Shown here piece by piece: positions 1-5,296 of a stretch of 5,296 nucleotides of DNA. This DNA is from CAKSNH01 sp964422725 (GTDB taxonomy: Bacteria > Bacillota > Clostridia > UBA1381): positions 1-5,296 of the forward strand of contig CAYRCC010000074.1 of assembly GCA_964422725.1 (NCBI GenBank). Reading direction: 5' to 3'. The position numbers and the translations under genes are program-made. The notes beneath the pieces were generated by a model, which was given only the letters and a program-made list of their open reading frames with translations, did no database searches and had not been told where the DNA came from. Each line of letters opens with the position of its first letter. Position 1 is the first letter of the stretch.

Positions 1-59
1 ACATTTTGAAAAATTTGTGGGTTTACGATTGTTGTGTTACATTCCAAAATATTTTTCAT

Positions 60-284
60 TTACAAAAGCAGTAAAGCTTTGATAATGCCGACATAGTTGT
101 CAGATTCACTCTCATCAAACGGAATAACGCGTGACCACATTCTGAGTCCCTGATAATAATCCAAAATCAAGTAAACCGTTTGAGCTGCATTTACAGGCTT
201 AAATTCACCGTTGTTTATTCCGTAATTTAGCAGACTTGTCCGGCGTTTTTGCTTTATTGTTGATGTCGGCAAAAAATGTTTCAT
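60..284 (-). pseudogene. Probable C-terminal remnant of a TetR-family transcriptional regulator
   Basis: This short frame encodes 74 residues. It resembles the last helices of TetR-family ligand-binding domains: a basic helix, then an acidic-to-Gly turn followed by Glu-Phe (NNGEFKPVN, about residues 24-32), then a long amphipathic helix ending in YYQGLRMWS. Intact TetR proteins are about 180-220 residues and begin with a helix-turn-helix. Here that DNA-binding half is absent. Reading upstream in frame gives only 16 further codons before a TGA at 333-335, which lies inside the terminator hairpin of the next gene. No Shine-Dalgarno sequence precedes the only ATG. I infer a decayed or deletion-truncated regulator that is probably not translated. 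The family assignment rests on general pattern only, since no diagnostic motif survives. The alternative is a small protein of unknown function. Confidence 0.45.
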
Positions 285-320
285 TTGCGCATTTAGCGGT
301 TTATCGGAAACCCGAATCGC

Positions 321-347
321 AAAAATACAGGCTCAAAATGAGCCTGT
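321..347 (-). terminator. Rho-independent terminator of the methyltransferase gene
   Basis: A perfect inverted repeat has 9-base arms (ACAGGCTCA at 327-335 and TGAGCCTGT at 339-347) around a 3-base loop. Read on the minus strand, the stem is followed by TATTTTT (321-327), a short U-tract. The plus-strand side has no T-run, so the orientation is minus. It lies 18 bases past the methyltransferase stop codon and would end leftward transcription from the amylase/methyltransferase region. Confidence 0.8.
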
Positions 348-352
348 CGACC

Positions 353-374
353 AAAAAACGCAAGTCAGCGTTTT
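353..374 (-). terminator. AT-rich hairpin spanning the methyltransferase stop codon, possible first terminator
   Basis: On the minus strand, AAAACGC (368-374) pairs with GCGTTTT (355-361) around a 6-base loop that starts with the TGA stop codon (365-367). The stem runs into a total of six T residues (353-358), four of which are in the stem. It is weaker than the hairpin just downstream (321-347) because only three pairs are G-C. It could act as a tandem partner or protect the mRNA 3' end. A terminating ribosome would cover it, so its role is uncertain. Confidence 0.4.
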
Positions 375-946
375 CTGCCGATATAACGGCAAACCTTTTT
401 CTTGTATTGTAAATAGTCGTTTTTAAACACTTCCGTCAAAAAAACTTCTTCGACATTGACTATCTGCAAATGAAAGAGTACCAGTGCAAGAGCTGTTGCA
501 ATACATAAATACCAGTTAAAATATGTAAATAAAATTCCGATGTACATAAGGTCAAACCCCAAAAACGCAGGATTGCGGCTGACAGAATATATACCCGTTG
601 TAACAAGCTCGGTTTTGTCCTTTCGCGCAACTCCGGCGCGCCAATTGTCTTTCATCTGCAATACAGAACCGACAAATACCGCAACTCCCGCGGCAGTTAT
701 CGCAATTGCCGTAATTCTCAGCGGTATACCTGTCTTATCGGTATAACATATTATGCTGAACAGCTGAATTATCGGCAGCACACAGGTAGTTGTTTTCAAC
801 GCAACTTCTATAAATTTAGCACCCCCCTCTTTACCTTTTCCCAGCTGGTCTGTACATATTCCTTTTTTCTTTTGACTTATCATTTTGGCAAAGTAGCATA
901 TATAAAACACTGCCATCAGCGTAATTGTAATTAATTTTATTATCAT
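365..946 (-). CDS. Integral-membrane methyltransferase, isoprenylcysteine carboxyl methyltransferase (ICMT)/PEMT-like family
   Basis: The 193-residue protein is probably an S-adenosylmethionine-dependent methyltransferase embedded in the cytoplasmic membrane. Visible hydrophobic segments are at about residues 2-20, 46-68, 77-96 and a helical pair at 131-160. The family signature lies between the last two: NWRAG near 101-105, then GIYSVSRNP (118-126) and FLG. This corresponds to the G-x-Y-x-x-x-R-x-P consensus that helps bind the cofactor. It is followed by the conserved EE pair (166-167) and a basic Tyr-rich tail (YLQYKKKVCRYIG). The length suits bacterial members. The start ATG at 944-946 has GGAGG at 953-957, six bases upstream. 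Bacteria generally lack prenylated CaaX proteins, and the substrates of most bacterial homologues are unknown; none can be inferred here. The gene lies 76 bases behind the amylase and has its own promoter candidate, so co-transcription is possible but not required. Confidence 0.85.
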   Translation of the reverse strand: MIIKLITITLMAVFYICYFAKMISQKKKGICTDQLGKGKEGGAKFIEVALKTTTCVLPIIQLFSIICYTDKTGIPLRITAIAITAAGVAVFVGSVLQMKDNWRAGVARKDKTELVTTGIYSVSRNPAFLGFDLMYIGILFTYFNWYLCIATALALVLFHLQIVNVEEVFLTEVFKNDYLQYKKKVCRYIGRKR

Positions 947-978
947 TGCAAACCTCCGTTAAATTTCCTTTTTGCGGA

Positions 979-1006
979 TATATAAAAGCGCGGATGAAGA
1001 TGTAAA
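979..1006 (-). promoter_or_regulatory. Candidate sigma-A promoter of the methyltransferase gene
   Basis: On the minus strand, TTTACA (1001-1006, five of six to TTGACA) is followed by a 16-base spacer and TATATA (979-984, four of six to TATAAT). A transcript from here would start near 972 and have a leader of roughly 25 bases carrying the GGAGG at 953-957. The spacing is slightly short, so this is a candidate only. Confidence 0.4.
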
Positions 1007-1022
1007 TTACCGAAAATGCATT

Positions 1023-2666
1023 TTAATTTCCAAAGCTTTTTGCCCAGTTCAGCAATGAATTGCGGTAGATGTTTTCCTCAACATCGCGGCGCATTTGCGC
1101 GGTTACGGGACCGTTTTTCGCCATTTTTGCAAGAATTGCGGCTTGCAGCTCTTCAACGCTCATTTCCTCAAAAGGCTTGTTAATATCAATGCTTTTTACA
1201 ACGTCACCGACAGCATTGTCATTTTCGTTTTTTGCCGCAACGCTTTCGACGGTTTGCTGTGATTTGCTTTTTTCAACGGACTCGGATATCTTTTCAATAG
1301 CCGAAGCGGTTTTCGGCAGATTATTCCGGCTATTCTTTTCAACCCATATTTCTCCCGAACAGCCCTTTATGTTTATTGTCAGATTGCCGTCGTGCGCGGA
1401 TACGGTTTCGCCGTACAGCGCACCGACATATTCGCCGGAATTTTGCACATTTACCGTAACGGAAATATCAAAGCTGTCGTTATTGACGGCAATCACTGCA
1501 CTGTGAGCGTTATAATTTCTTGAAAATACATACTGACGGTTGGTAAGCAGCAACTGCTTGTAGTCGCCGTAGGAAAGAACGGGCGCGCTTTGGTGTATTT
1601 TTCCGAGCGCACTTATCAGTGCGGTGAACGGGTTATCCTTTTCGGCAGCGACATAATTTTCGGCAGACAGTGCCGGACGGAGCGAATCGTCAGAGCCTTT
1701 CTCCTTTTTACCCTCTATACCGAACTCCGAACCGTAATATACGGACGGTATACCCGGTAATGTGTAAAGCAGTATGTGCACAGGGACAAAATGTGACTTA
1801 TCCGCAAGTCTTGTGTAAATTCTTTCAACATCATGATTGTCAGCAAAATTATACAGCTTAAAATTAGGATTCATTTCGTAAAGCCTTTGCACCGTATGCG
1901 CAATTTCAAAATAGTTATGGTCATTGTGACCGGAATAGAGCGCCTTGTGCAGATGATAATTCGTGACAGAGTGGAGCATGGAGTCGTTCGCCCAGCGCGC
2001 ATAGTCGCCGTGAATCACCTCGCCCATAAGCCAAAAATTAGGTTTTATGCTGTTTGCAACGGCGCGCAGAGTTTTCATAAAATCAAAATCAAGCACATCG
2101 GCGGCATCAAGGCGTATACCGTCAACATCAAATTCACTCACCCAAAAACGTACCACGTCACATATATAGTTTACAACATCGGGATTTTTTTGATTCAGCT
2201 TTGCCAAAAGATTATATCCGCCCCAGTTGTCATAGGAAAATCCGTCGTTATACTCATTGTTGCCCGAAAAATTTACATTGCAGTACCAGTTTTTGTATGC
2301 TGAATTTTCACGATTTTTAATAATGTCGGCAAAAGCAAAAAAATTGCGGCCGGTGTGATTGAAAACACCGTCAAAAATAACCCTTATGCCGTTTTGGTGA
2401 CAGTGAGCAACAAAATTTTTTAAATCCTCGTTTGTACCCAGTCTGCTGTCGAGCTTTTTATAGTCTGTGGTTTCATAGCCGTGTCCGACCGACTCGAAAA
2501 GCGGACCGATATAGAGTGCGTTAAAACCGAGCTTTTTTATATGTACAATTATTTTGTCTATCATATTCAAGCGGTTTACAGGAGTGGAATAGTCGTTTGT
2601 TTTTGGTGCACCCGTAAATCCTAAAGGATAAATATGATAAAATATTGCCTCATCATACCATGCCAT
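1023..2666 (-). CDS. Cytoplasmic GH13 alpha-amylase-family glycoside hydrolase with an unusual C-terminal tail
   Basis: The 547-residue protein is a glycoside hydrolase family 13 enzyme acting on alpha-glucosidic bonds of maltodextrin- or glycogen-type oligosaccharides. The TIM barrel starts almost at residue 1 (AIFYHIYPLGF). The conserved GH13 regions are visible: region I DGVFNH (99-104); region II GIRLDAAD (183-190) with Arg185 and the nucleophile Asp187; region III LMGEVIHG (213-220) with the acid/base Glu216; region IV NFADNHD (273-279) with His278 and Asp279. The catalytic residues are therefore complete. A beta-sandwich C-domain fits about 365-443. Residues 445-500 are a polar Ser/Lys/Glu/Asn-rich linker, and 501-547 form a predicted helical segment not usual for the core family. 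There is no signal peptide, so it should act inside the cell after sugar uptake. GGAGG at 2677-2681 lies ten bases before the ATG. The exact specificity (alpha-glucosidase, neopullulanase or amylase) cannot be told. Confidence 0.93.
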   Translation of the reverse strand: MAWYDEAIFYHIYPLGFTGAPKTNDYSTPVNRLNMIDKIIVHIKKLGFNALYIGPLFESVGHGYETTDYKKLDSRLGTNEDLKNFVAHCHQNGIRVIFDGVFNHTGRNFFAFADIIKNRENSAYKNWYCNVNFSGNNEYNDGFSYDNWGGYNLLAKLNQKNPDVVNYICDVVRFWVSEFDVDGIRLDAADVLDFDFMKTLRAVANSIKPNFWLMGEVIHGDYARWANDSMLHSVTNYHLHKALYSGHNDHNYFEIAHTVQRLYEMNPNFKLYNFADNHDVERIYTRLADKSHFVPVHILLYTLPGIPSVYYGSEFGIEGKKEKGSDDSLRPALSAENYVAAEKDNPFTALISALGKIHQSAPVLSYGDYKQLLLTNRQYVFSRNYNAHSAVIAVNNDSFDISVTVNVQNSGEYVGALYGETVSAHDGNLTINIKGCSGEIWVEKNSRNNLPKTASAIEKISESVEKSKSQQTVESVAAKNENDNAVGDVVKSIDINKPFEEMSVEELQAAILAKMAKNGPVTAQMRRDVEENIYRNSLLNWAKSFGN

Positions 2667-2703
2667 TTTGCAGTTACCTCCGAAATTGATGTCAAATGTA
2701 TTA

Positions 2704-2730
2704 GGGGCGATACAGTTTGTTCTGCGCCCT
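2704..2730 (-). promoter_or_regulatory. Hairpin at the 5' end of the amylase transcript
   Basis: On the minus strand GGGCG (2725-2729) and CAG (2722-2724... read inward as the reverse complement of 2713-2724) form a stem: GGGCG-CAG, loop AACAAA, CTG, a three-base bulge, then CGCCC (2705-2709). The promoter at 2739-2767 would start transcription near 2732, so the structure sits at the very beginning of the leader, about 40 bases before the start codon. It could stabilise the mRNA or be an operator overlapping the start site. No U-tract follows, so it is not a simple terminator, and I recognise no known riboswitch. Confidence 0.4.
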
Positions 2731-2738
2731 CAAGCTAC

Positions 2739-2767
2739 ATTTTAACATATTGCAAAGATTGTTTCAA
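2739..2767 (-). promoter_or_regulatory. Sigma-A-type extended -10 promoter of the amylase gene
   Basis: On the minus strand the -35 box is TTGAAA (2762-2767, five of six). The spacer is exactly 17 bases, and the -10 box is TAAAAT (2739-2744, five of six) preceded by TG at the extended -10 position. This is the best promoter in the window. It predicts a start near 2732 and a leader of about 65 bases. An imperfect palindrome (2750-2767) overlaps the -35 box and spacer and could bind a repressor. Confidence 0.75.
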
Positions 2768-2775
2768 GTGCGGCT

Positions 2776-2829
2776 TTGTTTATGTGTGAAAATTATGATA
2801 TGAAATGATACTTATTAAAAAGGTATTAT
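2776..2829 (+). promoter_or_regulatory. Region holding weak rightward promoter candidates for the tail-fibre cassette
   Basis: Two overlapping candidates are visible. One pairs TTGTTT (2776-2781) with TATGAA (2799-2804) at 17 bases. The other pairs ATGAAA (2800-2805) with TATTAT (2824-2829, five of six to TATAAT) at 18 bases. Neither is strong, which would fit a promoter needing an activator or a phage-specific late regulator. An imperfect inverted repeat (AATGATAC at 2804-2811, GTATTATT at 2823-2830, one G-U pair) lies across the second candidate. A promoter in this gap is expected because the upstream gene is divergent, but the exact site is uncertain. Confidence 0.3.
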
Positions 2830-2852
2830 TCAAAATGTAAGCTTTAAAGGTC

Positions 2853-2883
2853 AGGAGAAGTGTGCATAATGCACGATTCATAA
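2853..2883 (+). other. Leader mini-ORF with its own Shine-Dalgarno sequence
   Basis: AGGAGA (2853-2858) stands ten bases before an ATG (2869) that opens a four-codon frame, Met-His-Asp-Ser, ending at TAA (2881-2883). It closes 27 bases before the start of the first tail gene, which has its own AGGAGGGG. The two ribosome sites share the string TCAGGAG. The mini-ORF could be a translational leader or the residue of a lost gene start. Whether it is translated cannot be judged from sequence. Confidence 0.25.
2862..2874. promoter_or_regulatory. Perfect 13-base palindrome, operator-like
   Basis: GTGCAT-A-ATGCAC is a perfect dyad with 6-base arms and a single central base. It sits in the untranslated leader of the tail-fibre cassette, downstream of the promoter candidates and 36 bases before the start codon. 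A dyad of this size can be a dimeric repressor site or a recombinase core. A one-base centre makes it a poor RNA hairpin. No second copy was seen in the window. Confidence 0.3.
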
Positions 2884-2896
2884 CTAAGTATCAGTC

Positions 2897-2904
2897 AGGA
2901 GGGG
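2897..2904 (+). promoter_or_regulatory. Ribosome binding site fixing the start of the first tail gene
   Basis: AGGAGGGG lies six bases before ATG 2911 and is nearly ideal. It decides the start at 2911 against the GTG at 2862, whose frame runs through the site out of phase. Confidence 0.85.
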
Positions 2905-2910
2905 ATTACA

Positions 2911-3801
2911 ATGGCTTACACATTTGGATTTGCGGACAACGCAATCTACGGTGCGGACGACATCAACGCAGTTGCCGGCAGACTTGTTACGGGCGGAGTT
3001 GCAGACGTGTTCTACAACGGCACAAGCTACAACACATCGGACCTTAACGCAATCACAAACCATATAGCGACATACGGCGTGCGAAGTGCCGTAGGTAATG
3101 CACTGAAGGTCGTAAGGCACTCGGGCGCGAGCGTGAAAGTGCTTTCGGGCGGTGCGTTTATGAATGACGGCGCATATGTTGAGGCGGACGCGGACGGAGT
3201 TATACTCGAATACGTTAAGGGACAGGAAAATTATGTGTACATTCAAAACAATCTGGCATCGTCAAACACGATTGATTTTGTATGCAGTATCACCGAGGGT
3301 ACGGGTGATATCGTGCCGCTTGCACGGATAAGCGAAAGCGGCAGTATTACGGATACACGCGTTTTCTGCCACGGAAAACTGGCAGGATATCAATCCGAGT
3401 CAAACCAGACGAAAATAATCGACGTGCCGTATTCGATTGAGGCAAACGATTCGGGTAAAAGTCAGGTTGTGAGGGTCGATTTGGATGGACTCGGCTATTC
3501 AAAGGTAATCAACATTACGAGCGTACTTTCCAAAGGGTACGGCGCGGCACTCGGGTATTGCGATTTGGAAAGCAATGTGTACTATTCGCCGTGTGAGGAG
3601 TTTAAAGACGTATACGATGTGCTTGATGACAAACTGCGCATTTACTCAAGTCATACAAGCAAGGGCGATGACATTGTAAATGCGGTGTTCAGGCTTGAGG
3701 GGAGCGTGCTGGTGTGCACGTTTACCGCATATTACGGAAAAAGCAAAAACAGCACCGATACGTACGTATTTAACGGAAATGCAAAGCTGTTGGTATGTTA
3801 G
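2911..3801 (+). CDS. Phage-tail-like appendage/baseplate structural protein
   Basis: This 296-residue protein has no signal peptide or membrane segment. Residues 1-60 open with YTFGFADN and YGADDIN, followed by a GVADVFYNG stretch, a pattern I associate with structural proteins encoded beside tail fibres in Clostridia prophages. Residues 61-155 look like a compact beta module found in several phage baseplate and neck-appendage proteins: a VKVLSGGAFMNDGAYVE strand pair, then ENYVYIQNN (106-114), VPLARI (135-140) and the closing ITDTR (146-150). Residues 156-296 form a beta-rich C-terminal domain that I do not recognise. Six cysteines are present, including the last residue. It is followed after 12 bases by the tail-fibre gene and is surely co-transcribed with it, so it may be the adaptor or a second receptor-binding component of the same particle. 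The link to phage tails is by pattern, and the exact role is inferred. Confidence 0.7.
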   Translation: MAYTFGFADNAIYGADDINAVAGRLVTGGVADVFYNGTSYNTSDLNAITNHIATYGVRSAVGNALKVVRHSGASVKVLSGGAFMNDGAYVEADADGVILEYVKGQENYVYIQNNLASSNTIDFVCSITEGTGDIVPLARISESGSITDTRVFCHGKLAGYQSESNQTKIIDVPYSIEANDSGKSQVVRVDLDGLGYSKVINITSVLSKGYGAALGYCDLESNVYYSPCEEFKDVYDVLDDKLRIYSSHTSKGDDIVNAVFRLEGSVLVCTFTAYYGKSKNSTDTYVFNGNAKLLVC

Positions 3802-3813
3802 GAGGGACATAAA

Positions 3814-5296
3814 ATGGCAGTAAAAATATTCAAGGTAAAGGACAGCGAATTTGAGGAATATATACCCAAGCCGCTGATTACCGGTGATGTGGGTGCGTAC
3901 AAAATAGTGGTTGAAACAAATTACGATTTGGACGGACACAGAGTGAAAATTACGGCAAAACGTGCCGACGGCGCGGTTTTTGACGATATCGGAATCATAT
4001 CGGGGAAAAATGCGGAGTATGTTATTAAATCGGATATTTACGCGGTTGAGGGTGAAACCGAAATCAGGGTTGTTATAATCAGTCCGGAGGGAAACAGGCT
4101 GACGGATAAAGCGTTGATATTTGAGGTGTTATCCGGACACGAAACCGGCGATATGCTAAAGCCGTCAGACGGCGGCAAATCAATTGCGGATTTGGCGGTT
4201 ATACATATTTACGACGATCAGAATCCGCATAACGTGACCGCGGAACAGCTGGGACTCGGTATGGTTACGGAAGGCTGGGAAAGCAAGCTTGATTTTGTAG
4301 TTTGCGACAGATTGCCGTCTTTGCAAAGTGCAAAGGAAAACACGCTGTATTTTGTGTACAAAATAAACAGCGACTGGAGCATTGACAACATTGATGCGAT
4401 TCGCTACGATTTGTACATTAAAACGCCGAATATGGACGATCCCGGTGCTGGTGCGTGGACACGGCTGAGCGAGGGTGAGCGCGACAGCGTACCGACACAA
4501 AACAGCGGCAACACTGTTACATCGGGCGGCGTGTACAGTGCGATATATAACGAAGCAGTTGATCTTGCACGCGAAATAACAAGGGTTGAAAATATTGTCT
4601 GCAGTGAGAGCGAGCAATTTTCAGACTTGATTTCCGGTCTGTATTTTTACGAGAAGACAATCAAATTATCCGAATGTGCAAGCGAAAGTTACGGCTGGCA
4701 TACACTTGCGGAGGAAGTGCCGGAAAACGTGTTGTTTTTCGTGGAAAACGATACGGATACAGCAATTTCGGAGTTTCGCGAATACGACAGTGCCGCGATA
4801 AAATTGGGCACGCCGATTGATGCGGGTGAAACGCGGCTTTGCGTGTTGACAAGGCGCGAAACGGTCAGTATCGATTCAAACAAGGACGGATATATTTTTG
4901 TGCTTGACGAAGGCGCATTGTCAAAGGCGGCAACAGAGGTACTTGCAGAAAAGCAGGACAAAGTAACGGGCGGTGCAAGCACAATTGTATCAAGTAATTT
5001 AACGGCAAACAGGGCGGTTGTGTCAAATTCAAGCGGAAAAGTTTCGGCGTCTGCCGTAACAAGTACGGAGCTTGGTTGTTTGGACGGTGTGACGAGTAAT
5101 GTACAAGCTCAGCTTGACTCAAAAGCACCGAAAAGCCACGCAAGCACCGCAACCACTTACGGCACAGGTACGGCGAGCAGTTACGGACATGTCAAGCTGT
5201 CAAGTTCTGTAACCTCAACGAGCAGTACAGACTCGGCGGTCGCGGCAACGCCGTATGCGGTTAAACAGGCTTACGATTTGGCGAACACAGCGAATA
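3814..5296 (+). CDS. Modular phage tail-fibre protein with BppU-like N-terminus (partial, open at the window end)
   Basis: The frame starts at ATG 3814, seven bases after GGAGGG (3801-3806), which overlaps the previous stop codon. It stays open for 494 residues to the window edge; the C-terminal tip is missing. Modules in order: residues 1-108, a beta domain like the N-terminal baseplate-binding domain of BppU-type proteins (DGHRVKITAKRADG, 40-53); 136-149, the NPHNVTAEQLGLG linker widespread in tail fibres; 158-218, a beta module (LPSLQSAKENTLYFVYK to YDLYI and WTRL); 227-244, PTQNSGNTVTSGGVYSAI, a common trimeric-fibre element; about 275-360, a second beta domain; 381-440, shaft repeats with TSTELGCLDGVTSNVQAQLD; 455-488, YGHVKLS to AATPYAVKQAYD, resembling the phage tail-fibre repeat. 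Such proteins form trimeric receptor-binding fibres or baseplate spikes. I infer recognition of a bacterial surface target; the tip that would determine it lies outside the window. Confidence 0.88.
   Translation, partial: MAVKIFKVKDSEFEEYIPKPLITGDVGAYKIVVETNYDLDGHRVKITAKRADGAVFDDIGIISGKNAEYVIKSDIYAVEGETEIRVVIISPEGNRLTDKALIFEVLSGHETGDMLKPSDGGKSIADLAVIHIYDDQNPHNVTAEQLGLGMVTEGWESKLDFVVCDRLPSLQSAKENTLYFVYKINSDWSIDNIDAIRYDLYIKTPNMDDPGAGAWTRLSEGERDSVPTQNSGNTVTSGGVYSAIYNEAVDLAREITRVENIVCSESEQFSDLISGLYFYEKTIKLSECASESYGWHTLAEEVPENVLFFVENDTDTAISEFREYDSAAIKLGTPIDAGETRLCVLTRRETVSIDSNKDGYIFVLDEGALSKAATEVLAEKQDKVTGGASTIVSSNLTANRAVVSNSSGKVSASAVTSTELGCLDGVTSNVQAQLDSKAPKSHASTATTYGTGTASSYGHVKLSSSVTSTSSTDSAVAATPYAVKQAYDLANTAN

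Noticed and set aside
1..59. AT-rich stretch at the left edge examined for a terminator or gene end
   Set aside because: Only short A/T-rich partial symmetries were seen, with no stable stem and no coding signal.
540..746. Plus-strand frame opposite the methyltransferase gene
   Set aside because: It is antisense to conserved methyltransferase motifs and has no ribosome site.
1013..1024. Palindrome AAAATGCATTTT at the amylase stop codon, considered as a terminator
   Set aside because: It has no loop and no U-tract, and is mostly A-T; it cannot form a useful hairpin.
1069..2303. Several plus-strand open frames opposite the GH13 gene (about 1069-1506, 1670-1861, 1833-2303)
   Set aside because: They lie antisense within a gene whose catalytic motifs are intact, have no good ribosome sites and show no recognisable protein features.
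2862..3047. GTG-started frame overlapping the start of the first tail gene
   Set aside because: The AGGAGA is only three bases from the GTG, the frame runs out of phase through the real gene, and the product has no recognisable features.
2884..5152. Minus-strand open frames opposite the two tail genes (about 2884-3246, 3646-3939, 4180-4617, 4661-4982, 4865-5152)
   Set aside because: They overlap each other and clear tail-module coding sequence, and their compositions (Cys/His/Arg-rich or Ser/Pro-rich) are those of reverse-strand shadows.
3814..5296. Possible diversity-generating retroelement target in the fibre gene
   Set aside because: The variable C-terminal end, template repeat and reverse transcriptase would lie outside the window; nothing visible supports it.

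Overview
The window looks like chromosomal DNA of a Gram-positive Clostridia-type bacterium, perhaps a gut member of the Oscillospiraceae/Lachnospiraceae. This inference rests on strong GGAGG-type ribosome binding sites before every intact gene, moderate base composition, a GH13 enzyme of a type familiar from gut Clostridia, and phage tail modules typical of Clostridia phages. No species can be named from the sequence.

Left part (1-2767), all on the minus strand. Transcription runs leftward from a well-formed extended -10 promoter (2739-2767) through a cytoplasmic GH13 alpha-amylase/alpha-glucosidase-type enzyme (1023-2666). A separate promoter-like site (979-1006) precedes a small integral-membrane methyltransferase of the isoprenylcysteine carboxyl methyltransferase (ICMT)/PEMT type (365-946). 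That unit ends in two successive hairpins (353-374 and 321-347). Beyond them lies what appears to be the C-terminal stump of a TetR-family repressor (60-284) with no DNA-binding domain and no ribosome binding site. Bases 1-59 hold nothing I can recognise.

Middle (2667-2910). This is a divergent intergenic region. It carries the strong leftward amylase promoter with a hairpin near its transcription start. It also carries weaker rightward promoter candidates and a rightward leader with two Shine-Dalgarno sequences, a four-codon mini-ORF and a perfect 13-base palindrome.

Right part (2911-5296), plus strand. Two tightly linked genes encode phage-tail-like proteins: a 296-residue baseplate/appendage-type protein and, 12 bases later, a long modular tail-fibre protein that is still open at the window edge (494 residues visible). 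The second runs from a BppU-like N-terminal beta domain through several familiar tail-fibre modules into fibre-shaft repeats. No head, tape-measure or baseplate gene lies upstream; the neighbour is the divergent amylase. The cassette therefore appears to start its own transcription unit. It could be the edge of a prophage or tailocin, or an isolated receptor-binding module. This is the most interesting point of the window, and it cannot be settled without the sequence to the right.
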